A stretch of 64,000 nt of DNA, taken from Mesobacillus sp. S13. Lineage in GTDB: Bacteria; Bacillota; Bacilli; Bacillales; Cytobacillaceae. The notes below the pieces were generated by a model. It had not been told where the DNA came from and did no database searches. It saw only the letters and a program-made list of their open reading frames with translations. Location: contig NZ_CP084622.1 of the NCBI RefSeq assembly GCF_020422885.1, positions 1,040,001-1,104,000 on the forward strand, given 5' to 3'. Below are positions 1 through 9,142 of the stretch, one piece after another; the first letter of the stretch is position 1, and every line of letters starts with the position of its first letter. The translations under genes were made by a program, and so were the position numbers.

Positions 1-330
1 TTCAAGAGTCCTGAGCTTGGCTTTCATCAGGAATAACTTCCACTCTTCCCAATTCTTGATCAAAAACGCTGCCTCACCATTCTCCAAATAGCCTAGCTGG
101 CAGTCTCTTTCATCGATCGCTGATTCGTTTCCATAGCTAAGCTCCATGATTAAATTCCTTAAAAATTGAAACTCCTCAAGGCCAAGATAAGGGTCAATGT
201 GGAATTCAACCACGTTTCCGTTTTCCTTGATGGAAGCAAGTGTTTTGTTGTTCATCATGACAGATTTGTTTTTAATATGTTGTGATTTCAAATGTTCCAG
301 GGGAGTGCCCATGAGTTTCAGAGTAAGCAT
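1..330 (-). CDS. Hypothetical protein, 3' end outside window
   Basis: An open minus-strand frame of 110 codons starts at ATG 330-328 and runs off the left edge without a stop. An AAGGAG-type ribosome binding site lies just upstream (about 336-344), which fixes the start. The protein begins MLTLKLMGTPLEHL and is rich in Glu, Leu and Asn, with no signal peptide, membrane segment or motif I recognise. The plus-strand frame across the same stretch has no ribosome binding site and looks like a shadow. I cannot name the family; the C-terminus lies outside the window. It is divergent from the GTPase gene at 704. Confidence 0.6.
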   Translation of the reverse strand, partial: MLTLKLMGTPLEHLKSQHIKNKSVMMNNKTLASIKENGNVVEFHIDPYLGLEEFQFLRNLIMELSYGNESAIDERDCQLGYLENGEAAFLIKNWEEWKLFLMKAKLRTLE

Positions 331-703
331 AACAATCTCCTTTTTCGGTCGTAATGTTACCTTCATTATAATGATTTTGCCCTATCTGCGGTGTGACAAA
401 CTTCATTACTTCCCCATAAAACCTGATTTTAGTACGAAAGATATAGGCAGAGGCATTTTCGACAATAACTGGCAAAAAATTGGATCGTTTATTAAAAAAG
501 TTACAAATTTAGCAGTGCTTGTAGCAAAACTGAAAGCTGGCTGAAATCTTGCATGAAAAATTGTTTGATAGAATACAATGATAAGGTTTGAGCGTAAGCC
601 GGCATAGGGAAAAAGTATAGTTAGTTAGAACAATTTTTTATGCCTGAAGGAGTCTGAAGGCTCTTTTTTTGGATTGATATTATAAAGAGGTCGGAGGAAG
701 GTC
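331..703. other. Intergenic region between divergent genes
   Basis: There is no convincing gene in these 373 bases. The only structure I see is a short stem at 650-663 (GAGTC paired with GGCTC, one G-U pair, four-base loop) followed by seven T residues. It looks like a weak intrinsic terminator or attenuator about 35 bases upstream of the GTPase gene. Nearby, CTGAAGG is directly repeated. The promoters of both flanking genes must lie here, but none stands out. Confidence 0.4.
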
Positions 704-3448
704 ATGACAATTGAAGAGCAATTAATCAAAAAGTCGTACTTTGAAACTTATATGGAGCAAGGAAATCAGGCACATCCTATTCGTGTCCTCGGGGAGCTTT
801 ACCTTGAAGAGCAGAAGAATGATATGCCGGATTTATCATACATCCGTTTTGCTCAGGGAGAGGTCTATTTTCATAACAGAGATTACGAAGCGGCTATTTT
901 TAAATGGGAAAATATCACGAATGAACTGGAGCCATGGGCGAAAAAGAACATGGGTGATGCGTTCCTTGAGATTGGTCTGCACACATCTGCAGAGGAACTG
1001 TACCTTTCGATTGATACAGAAAGCAATATTCTCAGGATTGAAAGCGGGCTGCAGCTTTTGACGCTTTACATAGAACAGGGGAAGCTTGACAAAGCGGTTG
1101 CTGTCATCAAGAAATCTGTGCAGCTGGATCCGGATTATCCGGGCGTTACAGGGATTGCCCGTGCTTTCTTTGAAGAGCATCACGACTGGGAAAATGCCGT
1201 TGAACTGGCAGTCAATGAAGGAGTCCGAACCGGTTCGCCAAAGTGGTTTGACGTCTTGAATCAGTATGTAGAACAGGGGCATACCAGACAGTTCTCACCG
1301 TCTTATTTTAACGAGGCGTTATCGGTGCTGTTCCAGGTGGACCGCAGCCGGTTTGAACAGCTGTCTGTATCCCTGTGGGAAAGTTATCGGGATCAAAGCT
1401 CCTATATGAAATGGCTGAGGGAGTTCAACCAGTTGTTCAGTGGGATGGACGGCAATAGAAGAGATGGCTGGACCCATCTTTCAGCGGTCTATCAGGACAC
1501 TTACTTCGAATTGATTAATGGAGATCGGTTGATTAAGGAAATCTCACCGCTGATTCCTGAGTTGCTGACGAACTGGCTGAAAATTACGAGTCCAGTTAAC
1601 AGCCTTGTTTCAGCATCATCAATCATTGCTTGGAATGAGGTTTTTCCAGGAACCATTACCACGTCGGCGATTCACGACGCGGAGAACCTTGTCCTGAATT
1701 CTCGCCAATACGATAATGGATACGAAGATAGCATGCAGTTATTTGAGACCATCATTAAGTGGGCTGAGAACCATGAAATCGAAGTAGGCAACAGGATAAA
1801 ATGGATGGTCCGTGAGCTCCAGGAAACCAATGTCCATAATCTGCTGATTGCCGGTTTATCTGGAAATGGAAAGTCATCCTTCGTCAATTCGATTGTTGGC
1901 GACGAGCTGATTACCTCTCCCACTGGTGCTGTCATCAGGTTCATGAACGATGAGAATCCGGAAATCCAGGAAATTAATGATACGGCAGTCCGCCAAATCA
2001 CGGATCTCGAGGACTTTAAGGAATCCGCCGGAGTTCGCCGCCAGAACCATAAAAAGGAAACGATCATTGACTTCAGAGCTCAGTTCCAATTCCTGCACGA
2101 CCATCAGTTGGCGCTAATTGATTCTCCAGGAATCAATCGTAATAACTATGACAATCATCCGCTGTACAATTACTTGAGGTTTGCTGACAGCCTATTATTC
2201 GTGCTTAACGCAAATGACCCTTTTACGGAAAAAGAAAGGGAAATCCTCACGAAAATTTCCGAGTACTTCCCGCAGCTGCCTATTCACTTCCTGTTGAATA
2301 AAATAGATGCTGTCTACAGTCAGCAAGAGGCAATAGAAGTATTTGACCAAACATCAGCGGAAATCAGCCAATACTATCCTGAAGCAAAGATGTTCGCTTT
2401 CTCAGCTACTTATGACATAGGCAAGCAGTTGAGAGATTTCTCTGATTTTATCCAAGCAAACAGAAGCACAGTAGACTTCGAGCAGGAGCGCATAGCAAAA
2501 CTGCAATTCTTTGTGAGAAGGGCGATCACATATTTGCTTGATAAACGGATTGAAATTGAAAATGACCATATGGAAACAATCAGCTGGAACGAAGAGATGG
2601 TAAGCAAGCTGAATGGTGCGATCAATCAGCTGGGTGACATCGAGGAAGAGAAATCGAAATCCATTCAGAAGTCGTACCGTAAAATCAAGGACGAAACCCG
2701 TACGGAAATCATTGAAAAAATTCCGGGAATCCTGCGGAGTTGTTCTGAATTGGTAACAGAGGATAGCGATTTCGGAAAAATCCATACTGAAATGGATGAA
2801 GCGATGAACAAGAAGATAAGAGAATATCTTGATGAAACACTGTTGCCGAAATTCCATGAGGATTTGCAGAGCTGGATTCAGCATTCGAAGGACGAATTCG
2901 ATCATAGCCAAAACTACCTGAATGAAATGGCTGACGGTTTCAACTCGATGTATGGAGATGAACGGATCAGCCTGGACTGCGATTTCAGGGTACTTGATGA
3001 TTGGCGCCGCGATGCAAGCCGGATGACGAACGGCGTTCACTATGAAAAAATCAACATCATGAACCGCTCGACACCACAGCAATTCTTCCTGAAGAGCGCA
3101 GGCAAGCTGCTAGGCGTGCTGCCGCAAAACAATGCGATGCTTTATAACCGATACAAAACCTATCTGGAGACAGAAGATTATTATGAGATCGGCGTAACCA
3201 CTGCGAAAAGATTCCTGCAGCAATTCGAGATTTTTGAAAAATCGATTGAACGAGATGTGAACCTGTTCTTCAAAAATCCATTCAACGTTCTAGAAAAAGC
3301 AGTGGAAGATGCCAATTCCGAAATCGAGTATGGCAAGACGGAACTTGAAAAAATGAGAATCAACCCAGAACTGTACCGCGACCCTTTGACACTGTACGAA
3401 GTGAAGCTTCGCCAGTTTGAATGGATGACCGCAGCAGGAAGGGGTTAA
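704..3448 (+). CDS. TPR / dynamin-like GTPase, 914 aa
   Basis: The protein is cytoplasmic, with no signal peptide. Residues about 35-170 look like TPR-type helical repeats (YIRFAQGEVYFHNRDYEAAI, then GKLDKAVAVIKKSVQLDPDY). A GTPase domain follows: P-loop GLSGNGKS at 384-391, DSPG (G3) at 473-476 and NKID (G4) at 532-535. After it comes a long charged, mostly helical C-terminus (about 600-914), as in dynamin-family stalks. The start ATG has a GGAGG-type site (TCGGAGGAAGGTC). It is transcribed alone, with a terminator four bases after the stop. GTP hydrolysis is well supported. A role in membrane remodelling or stress is only inferred from the dynamin-like layout, and the TPR part suggests protein partners. 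Confidence 0.8.
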   Translation: MTIEEQLIKKSYFETYMEQGNQAHPIRVLGELYLEEQKNDMPDLSYIRFAQGEVYFHNRDYEAAIFKWENITNELEPWAKKNMGDAFLEIGLHTSAEELYLSIDTESNILRIESGLQLLTLYIEQGKLDKAVAVIKKSVQLDPDYPGVTGIARAFFEEHHDWENAVELAVNEGVRTGSPKWFDVLNQYVEQGHTRQFSPSYFNEALSVLFQVDRSRFEQLSVSLWESYRDQSSYMKWLREFNQLFSGMDGNRRDGWTHLSAVYQDTYFELINGDRLIKEISPLIPELLTNWLKITSPVNSLVSASSIIAWNEVFPGTITTSAIHDAENLVLNSRQYDNGYEDSMQLFETIIKWAENHEIEVGNRIKWMVRELQETNVHNLLIAGLSGNGKSSFVNSIVGDELITSPTGAVIRFMNDENPEIQEINDTAVRQITDLEDFKESAGVRRQNHKKETIIDFRAQFQFLHDHQLALIDSPGINRNNYDNHPLYNYLRFADSLLFVLNANDPFTEKEREILTKISEYFPQLPIHFLLNKIDAVYSQQEAIEVFDQTSAEISQYYPEAKMFAFSATYDIGKQLRDFSDFIQANRSTVDFEQERIAKLQFFVRRAITYLLDKRIEIENDHMETISWNEEMVSKLNGAINQLGDIEEEKSKSIQKSYRKIKDETRTEIIEKIPGILRSCSELVTEDSDFGKIHTEMDEAMNKKIREYLDETLLPKFHEDLQSWIQHSKDEFDHSQNYLNEMADGFNSMYGDERISLDCDFRVLDDWRRDASRMTNGVHYEKINIMNRSTPQQFFLKSAGKLLGVLPQNNAMLYNRYKTYLETEDYYEIGVTTAKRFLQQFEIFEKSIERDVNLFFKNPFNVLEKAVEDANSEIEYGKTELEKMRINPELYRDPLTLYEVKLRQFEWMTAAGRG

Positions 3449-3451
3449 TTG

Positions 3452-3486
3452 AAAAGGAAGATTCCTAAGCGGAGTCTTCCTTTTTG
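3452..3486 (+). terminator. Intrinsic terminator of the GTPase gene
   Basis: A 12-13 bp stem (AAAAGGAAGATTC with its near-perfect complement, one G-U pair) and a 7-base loop are followed by a run of T, immediately after the stop codon. Confidence 0.85.
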
Positions 3487-3528
3487 CTTGGTGTGAAAAA
3501 AGAATAAAATTAAATTTTCGAAATAATA

Positions 3529-3557
3529 TTGACAATATGAGTATAGGAGTTTAAAGT
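3529..3557 (+). promoter_or_regulatory. Likely sigma-A promoter of the S-box transcript
   Basis: TTGACA at 3529-3534, a 17-base spacer and TAAAGT at 3552-3557 would start transcription near 3564, about 33 bases before the riboswitch P1 stem. The -35 is perfect and the -10 moderate. Confidence 0.5.
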
Positions 3558-3596
3558 AAAATTTATCGATTTGCAACATTAACTCAATAAAGAAAT

Positions 3597-3769
3597 TCTC
3601 TTATCAAGAGTGGCAGAGGGACTGGCCCTATGACGCCCAGCAACCGTTCCAAGTGGAATTGGTGCTAAATCCTGCAAAACAATTTTTTTGTTTTGAAAGA
3701 TAAGAGAGGAATCCGACCTTTGCATTTTTACTGCGTTTGAAACCTCTCTTTTCTGGAGAGGTTTTTTTA
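3597..3769 (+). ncRNA. SAM-I (S-box) riboswitch with terminator
   Basis: The S-box core is recognisable: GAGGGACTGGCCC-like and CCCAGCAACC-like segments, then GGTGCTAAATCCTGC. P1 pairs 3597-3605 (TCTCTTATC) with 3699-3707 (GATAAGAGA). The expression platform is visible: a terminator at 3741-3769 (AACCTCTC stem, GAGAGGTT, T-run) and an antiterminator in which AAGAGAGG at 3702-3709 pairs exactly with CCTCTCTT at 3743-3750. The antiterminator uses the 3' side of P1, so SAM binding should stabilise P1, release the terminator and switch transcription off. The ABC transporter genes that follow should therefore be expressed when SAM/methionine is scarce. Confidence 0.95.
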
Positions 3770-3810
3770 TTTGTGTTAGTCAGGCAGATCAATCAAAGGG
3801 GGAAATTCAG

Positions 3811-4908
3811 ATGAAAAAAGGAATGAAAAAAGTATTTTTAGGTGCAGTTGCTTCCGCATTGCTGCTGACAGGCTGTGGCGGAGGAGAGACGAAGACGGCC
3901 TCCGGTCCTGTTGAGGGAGTTCCGGAGCGATTTGCCAAAGGTGAGGAAGTCAAAATTAAAGTTATCCGCAAGATTGGCGGAGACGACCATACTGCACAAT
4001 TTTTAGCCGGAGCGAAAGCAGAAGGAGAAGCTCTTGGCTTTAAGGTAGACGTTTTTACTGCGAATGGAGATACAGCAAAATTCCATGACGCGATTAACCA
4101 AGGGCTGCAGCAGGATTATGATGGATTCATCATCTCGCATGGTGACGATGCGGCAACAGTAGATGATGTGAAAAAGTTAGTGGATGAGGGCAAAAGTGTT
4201 GTAACTTTTGATTCGAATCCAGACCTTGCTCAGGTAGAAGGTGTCACTCTTACTTCCCAGGACGATGAAGCCCTCGCCACTCAGGCGCTAGACCAGCTTG
4301 TGAAAGACCAAAATGGCGAAGCAAATATCGTTTATCTATGGGTAGATGGCTTCCCGCCGATGGTAAGAAGAAATAAAGTTTACCAGGAAACCTTAAAGGC
4401 GAATCCAGGAATCAAAGAGGTTGAGAGATTCGGAGTGGCTGCAGCCGATACTAGCGTACAGACGCAGAACGCTGTTGCAGCGATGTTGAATAAGCATCCA
4501 AAAGGAGAAATTGACGCGATTTTCGCAACTTGGGACGCATTTGCGATCGGTGCAGCACGTGCCATCAAGGAAGCAGGCCGCGATGAAATCAAGATTTACG
4601 GAATTGATGTTTCCAATGCTGACCTGCAGGAAATCCAGGGAGATGGAAGCTCATGGAAATACACGGCCGCTGTTGACCCGAAGCTGATTGGGGAAGTGAA
4701 TATGAGATTGCTTGCGAAAAAGCTTGCCGGTGAAGAAACTCCAGCAAGCTATGACCTTGAAGCATCACTGATTTCACAGGAAGAGCTGCAGCAGTCAAAA
4801 GAACCGGTGAACATGGCAAATTTAGCTGAAATCATCGAAGGCTGGGGCAAATCCGATGCATTTTTGGAAGACTGGATGGAGAAATTGAAGGATCATTATA
4901 AGAAATAA
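3811..4908 (+). CDS. S-box-controlled sugar-type ABC substrate-binding lipoprotein
   Basis: The N-terminus has a lipoprotein signal with lipobox LLTGC (Cys about 22), so the 365-residue protein should be anchored outside the membrane. The body resembles the periplasmic-binding family used by ribose/galactose/autoinducer-type importers (two-lobed fold; motifs such as GFIISHGDDAATV and IFATWDAFAIGAARA). A GGGGG-type site precedes ATG 3811. It lies just behind the S-box and ahead of matching ATPase and permease genes. Regulon studies of methionine metabolism in Gram-positive bacteria proposed an S-box-controlled sugar-type importer (MtnABC) for methylthioribose. That substrate is my best inference here; ribose-like sugars or AI-2 are alternatives less consistent with SAM control. 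Confidence 0.85.
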   Translation: MKKGMKKVFLGAVASALLLTGCGGGETKTASGPVEGVPERFAKGEEVKIKVIRKIGGDDHTAQFLAGAKAEGEALGFKVDVFTANGDTAKFHDAINQGLQQDYDGFIISHGDDAATVDDVKKLVDEGKSVVTFDSNPDLAQVEGVTLTSQDDEALATQALDQLVKDQNGEANIVYLWVDGFPPMVRRNKVYQETLKANPGIKEVERFGVAAADTSVQTQNAVAAMLNKHPKGEIDAIFATWDAFAIGAARAIKEAGRDEIKIYGIDVSNADLQEIQGDGSSWKYTAAVDPKLIGEVNMRLLAKKLAGEETPASYDLEASLISQEELQQSKEPVNMANLAEIIEGWGKSDAFLEDWMEKLKDHYKK

Positions 4909-4934
4909 ATATGGAAATGGTTGGTTGAGAAGTT

Positions 4935-5084
4935 TTTATAGCTGAAAAAAATATTATATAGCGACTTTCTCGATTATATAGCGACTTTTTCAATAATATA
5001 GCGACTTTATTGGTTTTATAGCGACTTTTCAATTTATATAGCGAGAATTTCACTTTTATAGCGAATTGGAAATTCTGTGCGATT
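4935..5084 (+). repeat. 20-bp-period intergenic repeat patch
   Basis: Copies of TATAGCGACTTT and variants recur with GCGAC (or GCTGA, GCGAG, GCGAA) at 4941, 4961, 4981, 5001, 5021, 5041 and 5061, exactly 20 bases apart. A degenerate eighth copy lies at 5079. The bases between copies vary. The patch sits inside the operon, between the binding-protein and ATPase genes. Confidence 0.9.
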
Positions 5085-5170
5085 TTTTCCAGTTTACACT
5101 CAATCAAAACAGGCACTCTCAAACTTAAGAGAGTGTCTGCTTTGCAGAATGATAGAGAGGAGACATCGGG

Positions 5171-6667
5171 ATGGAACTTCAAATGAAAAACATCAGTATT
5201 GAGTTTCCGGGAGTGCTTGCGCTGAATAAGGTGGATTTCAGCACAGAAACGGGCAGGATCCATGCGTTGATCGGTGCGAATGGCGCTGGCAAATCCACAT
5301 TAATGAAGGTGCTTTCTGGAGCACACGACCATTTCACCGGTGAAATCCAGCTTGATGGCAGGAAGGTGGAAATCCGCAAGCCGGCAGATGCGCAGAAACT
5401 CGGAATCCAGACGGTATACCAGGAGGTTGATACAGCAATCATCCCGTCGCTGACTGTAGCAGAAAATATCATGCTTAATCACACAGTGCAGGGAATGAAA
5501 AACAAGCATTGGGTGAATTGGAAACAGCTTTTCAATCAGGCAGAGGCCATTTTATCAGACATGCACCTACAGATTCCCGTAAAAAAGCTGGCCGGGGATC
5601 TGACCCTCGCCGAAAAACAGCTTGTTCTGATTGCCCGGGCAATTTCAAGTGAATGTTCATTTTTAATCCTTGATGAACCAACCGCTCCTCTCAGCCATAT
5701 CGAAACGACTGAACTGTTCAGAATTACAAGGGACCTGGCAAAGAGGAATGTGGGCATCATCTTCATCTCCCATCGCTTGCCAGAGATTTTTGAACTGTGT
5801 GATGAGCTGACAATTATGCGAAATGGCGAACTGGTCGCTAAAAAGACTATTCCTGAAGTCGACACTCAGCTGGTAATTGAATACATGCTCGGCCGTAAGC
5901 TGGAAGACCAATTCCCGGAAAGGGTCAGCAAGTCTGGTGAAACCCTTCTGGAAGTTGAAGGACTAACAGATGGAGATAAGGTAAAAAACACTTCTCTCCA
6001 TGTAAGGACAGGAGAGATTGTCGGATTGGCCGGCCTTGTAGGAGCTGGAAAGACTGAACTATGCAAAGCGTTGTTTGGCGCAGTGCCAATAAAGAGTGGA
6101 ACCGTAAAGTTAAAAGGAGAAAACCTGAAACTGACAAGTCCTCATGCAGCTGTAAAAAGCGGCCTGGCCCTTGTGCCAGAAGAGCGGCGCAAGGAAGGTG
6201 TGCTTGTCGCAGAATCAGTTACCGCGAATCTTACAGCTGTCAATCTTAAGAGATTCTCAAAATATTTCAGTTTTATCGACCGTCGGGCTGAGAAAAAAAC
6301 TGCACAGGAATACATAAAGGCTCTCGGAATCAAGACTTCCTCAGAAAATGCGAGGGTCGAAAACCTCTCGGGCGGGAATCAGCAGAAGGTGGCGATTGGC
6401 AGGTGGCTGATTGCAGATGCAGACGTGTATATCTTTGATGAGCCAACCAAGGGGGTCGATGTAGGTGCGAAACGGGATATTTTTGAGCTGATTGCCCAGC
6501 TTGCAGCTCAAGGGAAGGGCGTCATTTATGCATCATCCGAGCTGTCCGAAATCGTCGGCATCACGAATCGGGTTTACGTGCTCTATGACGGTGAACCTGT
6601 CAAGGAGCTGGTAACCAACGAAACAACAGAAGAAGAACTTTTATTTTATTCAACAGGAGGAAGGTAG
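5171..6667 (+). CDS. Sugar-type ABC importer ATPase (RbsA/XylG family)
   Basis: This 498-residue protein has two fused ABC domains, as in RbsA/MglA/XylG. Domain 1 has a normal Walker A (GANGAGKST, about 36-44) and Walker B (FLILDEPTAPL), with a diverged signature (LTLAEKQLV). Domain 2 has a degenerate Walker A (GLVGAGKTEL), a canonical signature (LSGGNQQKV) and Walker B (VYIFDEPTKGVDVG). This asymmetry is normal for the family. A GAGAGGAG site precedes ATG 5171. The permease gene begins one base after its stop, so the two are co-transcribed, and both lie downstream of the S-box and the binding-protein gene. It should power uptake of the same, probably sulfur-containing, pentose derivative. 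Confidence 0.9.
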   Translation: MELQMKNISIEFPGVLALNKVDFSTETGRIHALIGANGAGKSTLMKVLSGAHDHFTGEIQLDGRKVEIRKPADAQKLGIQTVYQEVDTAIIPSLTVAENIMLNHTVQGMKNKHWVNWKQLFNQAEAILSDMHLQIPVKKLAGDLTLAEKQLVLIARAISSECSFLILDEPTAPLSHIETTELFRITRDLAKRNVGIIFISHRLPEIFELCDELTIMRNGELVAKKTIPEVDTQLVIEYMLGRKLEDQFPERVSKSGETLLEVEGLTDGDKVKNTSLHVRTGEIVGLAGLVGAGKTELCKALFGAVPIKSGTVKLKGENLKLTSPHAAVKSGLALVPEERRKEGVLVAESVTANLTAVNLKRFSKYFSFIDRRAEKKTAQEYIKALGIKTSSENARVENLSGGNQQKVAIGRWLIADADVYIFDEPTKGVDVGAKRDIFELIAQLAAQGKGVIYASSELSEIVGITNRVYVLYDGEPVKELVTNETTEEELLFYSTGGR

Positions 6668-6668
6668 G

Positions 6669-7673
6669 ATGGAAGCGAAACTCCCATTGCAGCAAGAGCC
6701 AACACCCAAAAAGACATTCGAACTGTTCCAGTTCCTATATAAATATGGGACGATATTGACCATCTTTGTCCTGGTCGCAATCTTCGCGGCAGCAAATCCT
6801 TCTTTTATCAACGGAGATAATGTCATCAATATCCTGCGCTCGATTTCAATCGTGACGATCATCGCGGTCGGGATCACCATCTCGCTGACTGTGGATGGTT
6901 TTGATTTATCTGTCGGCTCAGTAGCATCACTATCCAACGCTATCGTCATCTCGATGTTTGTCTGGTTTTCGCAGAACACTTTAATTGCGGTATTGTCAGC
7001 GATCGCAGCCGCCTTGATTGTAGGGGCAATCAATTCGTTGATGATCGTCAAGCTTAAGATTCCAGATATGCTGATGACGCTGGCAATGATGTTCATCATC
7101 CAGGGAACAGCGTTGACTTATACGAAGGGCGCAACAGTTTCGGAGAATATGATTCTTCCTGATGGCAGTTTTTCAACAGGAACCATTAGCCCGTTATTCG
7201 CTAAAATAGGGCAGGTTCCGTGGATCATCCTGATCATGGCGATCGCCGTCATTATTGTCCATATATTCCTGACGTACACAAAGCACGGACGCTATATGTA
7301 TGTGATTGGCGGGAATAAAGAGGCGGCCAGGCTTTCGGGTATTCCGGTCAACCGCTATAAAACGGCTGCCTACCTGCTGTCTGCGCTATTCGCAGCAATT
7401 GGCGGGATTGTTTTGGCCTCACGTGTCATGACTGCTGAAATCAATGCAGGATCCCCTTATTTAATGGATTCGGTAGCCGCTGCATTCATTGGTTTTTCCG
7501 TTCTGGGTGCAGGCAAGCCGAATGCGTTCGGCACATTTGTAGGAGCGGTACTGATCGGAATTTTGCAAAACGGGCTTGTGATGATGTCTGTACCGTATTA
7601 CGCAATGGATATCGTGAAGGGAACCGTGCTGGCATTTGCGCTGGGGATTACCTATTATAAGCAGAAACATTAG
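6669..7673 (+). CDS. Sugar-type ABC importer permease (RbsC family)
   Basis: A 334-residue integral membrane protein with about 8-10 hydrophobic segments. It carries the family's conserved region around residues 213-240 (YVIGGNKEAARLSGIPVNRY) and the GFDLSVGSV motif early on. The start is two bases after the ATPase stop, with its ribosome binding site (GGAGGAAGG) inside the end of that gene. It is the last gene of the S-box operon and is followed by a strong terminator. The operon has one permease gene, so a homodimeric channel is expected. Substrate identity rests only on riboswitch context. Confidence 0.9.
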   Translation: MEAKLPLQQEPTPKKTFELFQFLYKYGTILTIFVLVAIFAAANPSFINGDNVINILRSISIVTIIAVGITISLTVDGFDLSVGSVASLSNAIVISMFVWFSQNTLIAVLSAIAAALIVGAINSLMIVKLKIPDMLMTLAMMFIIQGTALTYTKGATVSENMILPDGSFSTGTISPLFAKIGQVPWIILIMAIAVIIVHIFLTYTKHGRYMYVIGGNKEAARLSGIPVNRYKTAAYLLSALFAAIGGIVLASRVMTAEINAGSPYLMDSVAAAFIGFSVLGAGKPNAFGTFVGAVLIGILQNGLVMMSVPYYAMDIVKGTVLAFALGITYYKQKH

Positions 7674-7709
7674 TCGATCAAATTGCTCTATTTGGAAATA
7701 AAACAAGCA

Positions 7710-7746
7710 AGCCGGATTTAGAGCCAATCTAAATCCGGCTTTTTTA
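7710..7746 (+). terminator. Terminator of the S-box ABC operon
   Basis: A perfect 13-bp stem (AGCCGGATTTAGA with its complement), a 5-base loop and six T residues. Confidence 0.95.
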
Positions 7747-7836
7747 TCGTTCCAAGGTGGAGGAATATGGAAGCTTTAGCAAGAATATAAAGAACTTATG
7801 GTAAAACAGTCAATTCGATGAGGAAAGGATATCACG

Positions 7837-8979
7837 ATGAAGAGACTTTTAATGTCAGTGGTTTTGGGGGTCAGTTTACTGGGCAGTGGCTGTTCTAATC
7901 AAGAGGGTGCAGTAACAGAGAGCAAGAAAGAAGTTATTCTTCAAGAGACGGAGGCTTATTGGCCGACAAAGCAATGGCGAACGTCCTTGCCAGAGGCGCA
8001 GGGAATGGATAGCTCCAAGCTTGTGGAACTTTATGAACAGCTTGAAGGCAATGATAAAGTCCATAGTTTCATAGTGGTAAGAAACGGCTACATCGTAGGG
8101 GAAAAATATGGTGGGACATATTCAGAAAACAGCAGCCATAATGTATACTCAGTTACCAAGAGCATTCTCGGGGCTGTTGCTGGTATTGCAGCTGAAGAAA
8201 AAGTAATTAAATTGGAAGACCGGGTTTTGAACTTTTTTCATGATGTACCAATTGAAAATATGTCACAGGCTAAGAAACACTTGACCATCAAGAATTTACT
8301 GACGATGACCACTGGATTCGATTGGCCGGAGTGGACGGAAAACAAAGGCGTTTGGACAAATTGGGATAACAGCGAGGATCAAGTGAAGTATTATCTGGAT
8401 CAGCAGATCAACGAAGAGCAGGTAGGCAAATTTAATTACTCGAGTGGTGATCCGCACACACTTTCAGCCATCCTCCAACAAAGGCTGGGCAAAACAACAT
8501 CAGAATATGCTTTTGAAAAGCTCTTTGAACCAATAGGCATGAATAGTGTCCGATGGAGCCCTGATAAAAAGGGGATATCAATGGGCGGTGCTGGTATCTT
8601 TATGACCCCGAGGGATATGGCTAAGTTTGGTCTTTTATATTTAAATAAAGGCCAATGGGACGGCAACCAAATTGTTCCGATGGAATGGGTCGAAGAATCT
8701 ATTTCTCCGCAGGCAGCTACAGAGATTCCCGGGGGCGAAAACTATGGATACTATTTCTGGCTGACTGAAATGGATGGCCACAAAGTATATGAGGCGATGG
8801 GAGCGCATGGACAGTTCATTGGAGTCATTCCCGACCTCAATATCGTAGCTGTACAGACTGCTTCAGGCAATGACTTTGACGCTCTGCTAAAAGAATATGT
8901 CATTCCGGCTGCAGTTTCGGAAGAACCAATTAAGGTAAATGAAGAGGCGAATAAAAGACTAAAAGAACTTATGGAATGA
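7837..8979 (+). CDS. Lipoprotein serine hydrolase, class C beta-lactamase family
   Basis: The 380-residue protein has a signal peptide ending in lipobox LLGSGC (Cys19), so it should be tethered outside the membrane. The penicillin-binding/AmpC-like fold is supported by SVTK at 105-108 (catalytic Ser105 and Lys108), YSS at 201-203 (Tyr of the YxN/S motif) and GAHGQF near 325-330 in place of KTG. Such proteins (family S12: esterases, D-amino peptidases, penicillin-binding-like proteins) are rarely true beta-lactamases. The start has a GAGGAAAGG site. It is transcribed alone. The natural substrate cannot be told from the sequence. Confidence 0.85.
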   Translation: MKRLLMSVVLGVSLLGSGCSNQEGAVTESKKEVILQETEAYWPTKQWRTSLPEAQGMDSSKLVELYEQLEGNDKVHSFIVVRNGYIVGEKYGGTYSENSSHNVYSVTKSILGAVAGIAAEEKVIKLEDRVLNFFHDVPIENMSQAKKHLTIKNLLTMTTGFDWPEWTENKGVWTNWDNSEDQVKYYLDQQINEEQVGKFNYSSGDPHTLSAILQQRLGKTTSEYAFEKLFEPIGMNSVRWSPDKKGISMGGAGIFMTPRDMAKFGLLYLNKGQWDGNQIVPMEWVEESISPQAATEIPGGENYGYYFWLTEMDGHKVYEAMGAHGQFIGVIPDLNIVAVQTASGNDFDALLKEYVIPAAVSEEPIKVNEEANKRLKELME

Positions 8980-9142
8980 GCAGGTGTATACATTGGTTTT
9001 AGTCTTTATACTACCGAGCTGTTTAAATAAACTGTACCTGCAGTAAGCACATTTCAAAAAATGAAAGAATAGCCTAATGAAAGGCTTGCCTAAGTTCTGA
9101 GCTTTTTCATTAGTTTTCATTAAAAAAGAGGAGGGATCGGTA

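Noticed and set aside
197..544. Plus-strand 115-codon open frame
   Set aside because: It overlaps the minus-strand partial gene that has a clear ribosome binding site; it has none itself and its composition is not protein-like.
2402..3082. Minus-strand 226-codon open frame inside the GTPase gene
   Set aside because: It lies entirely within the coding region of a recognisable GTPase and is a shadow of its codon use.
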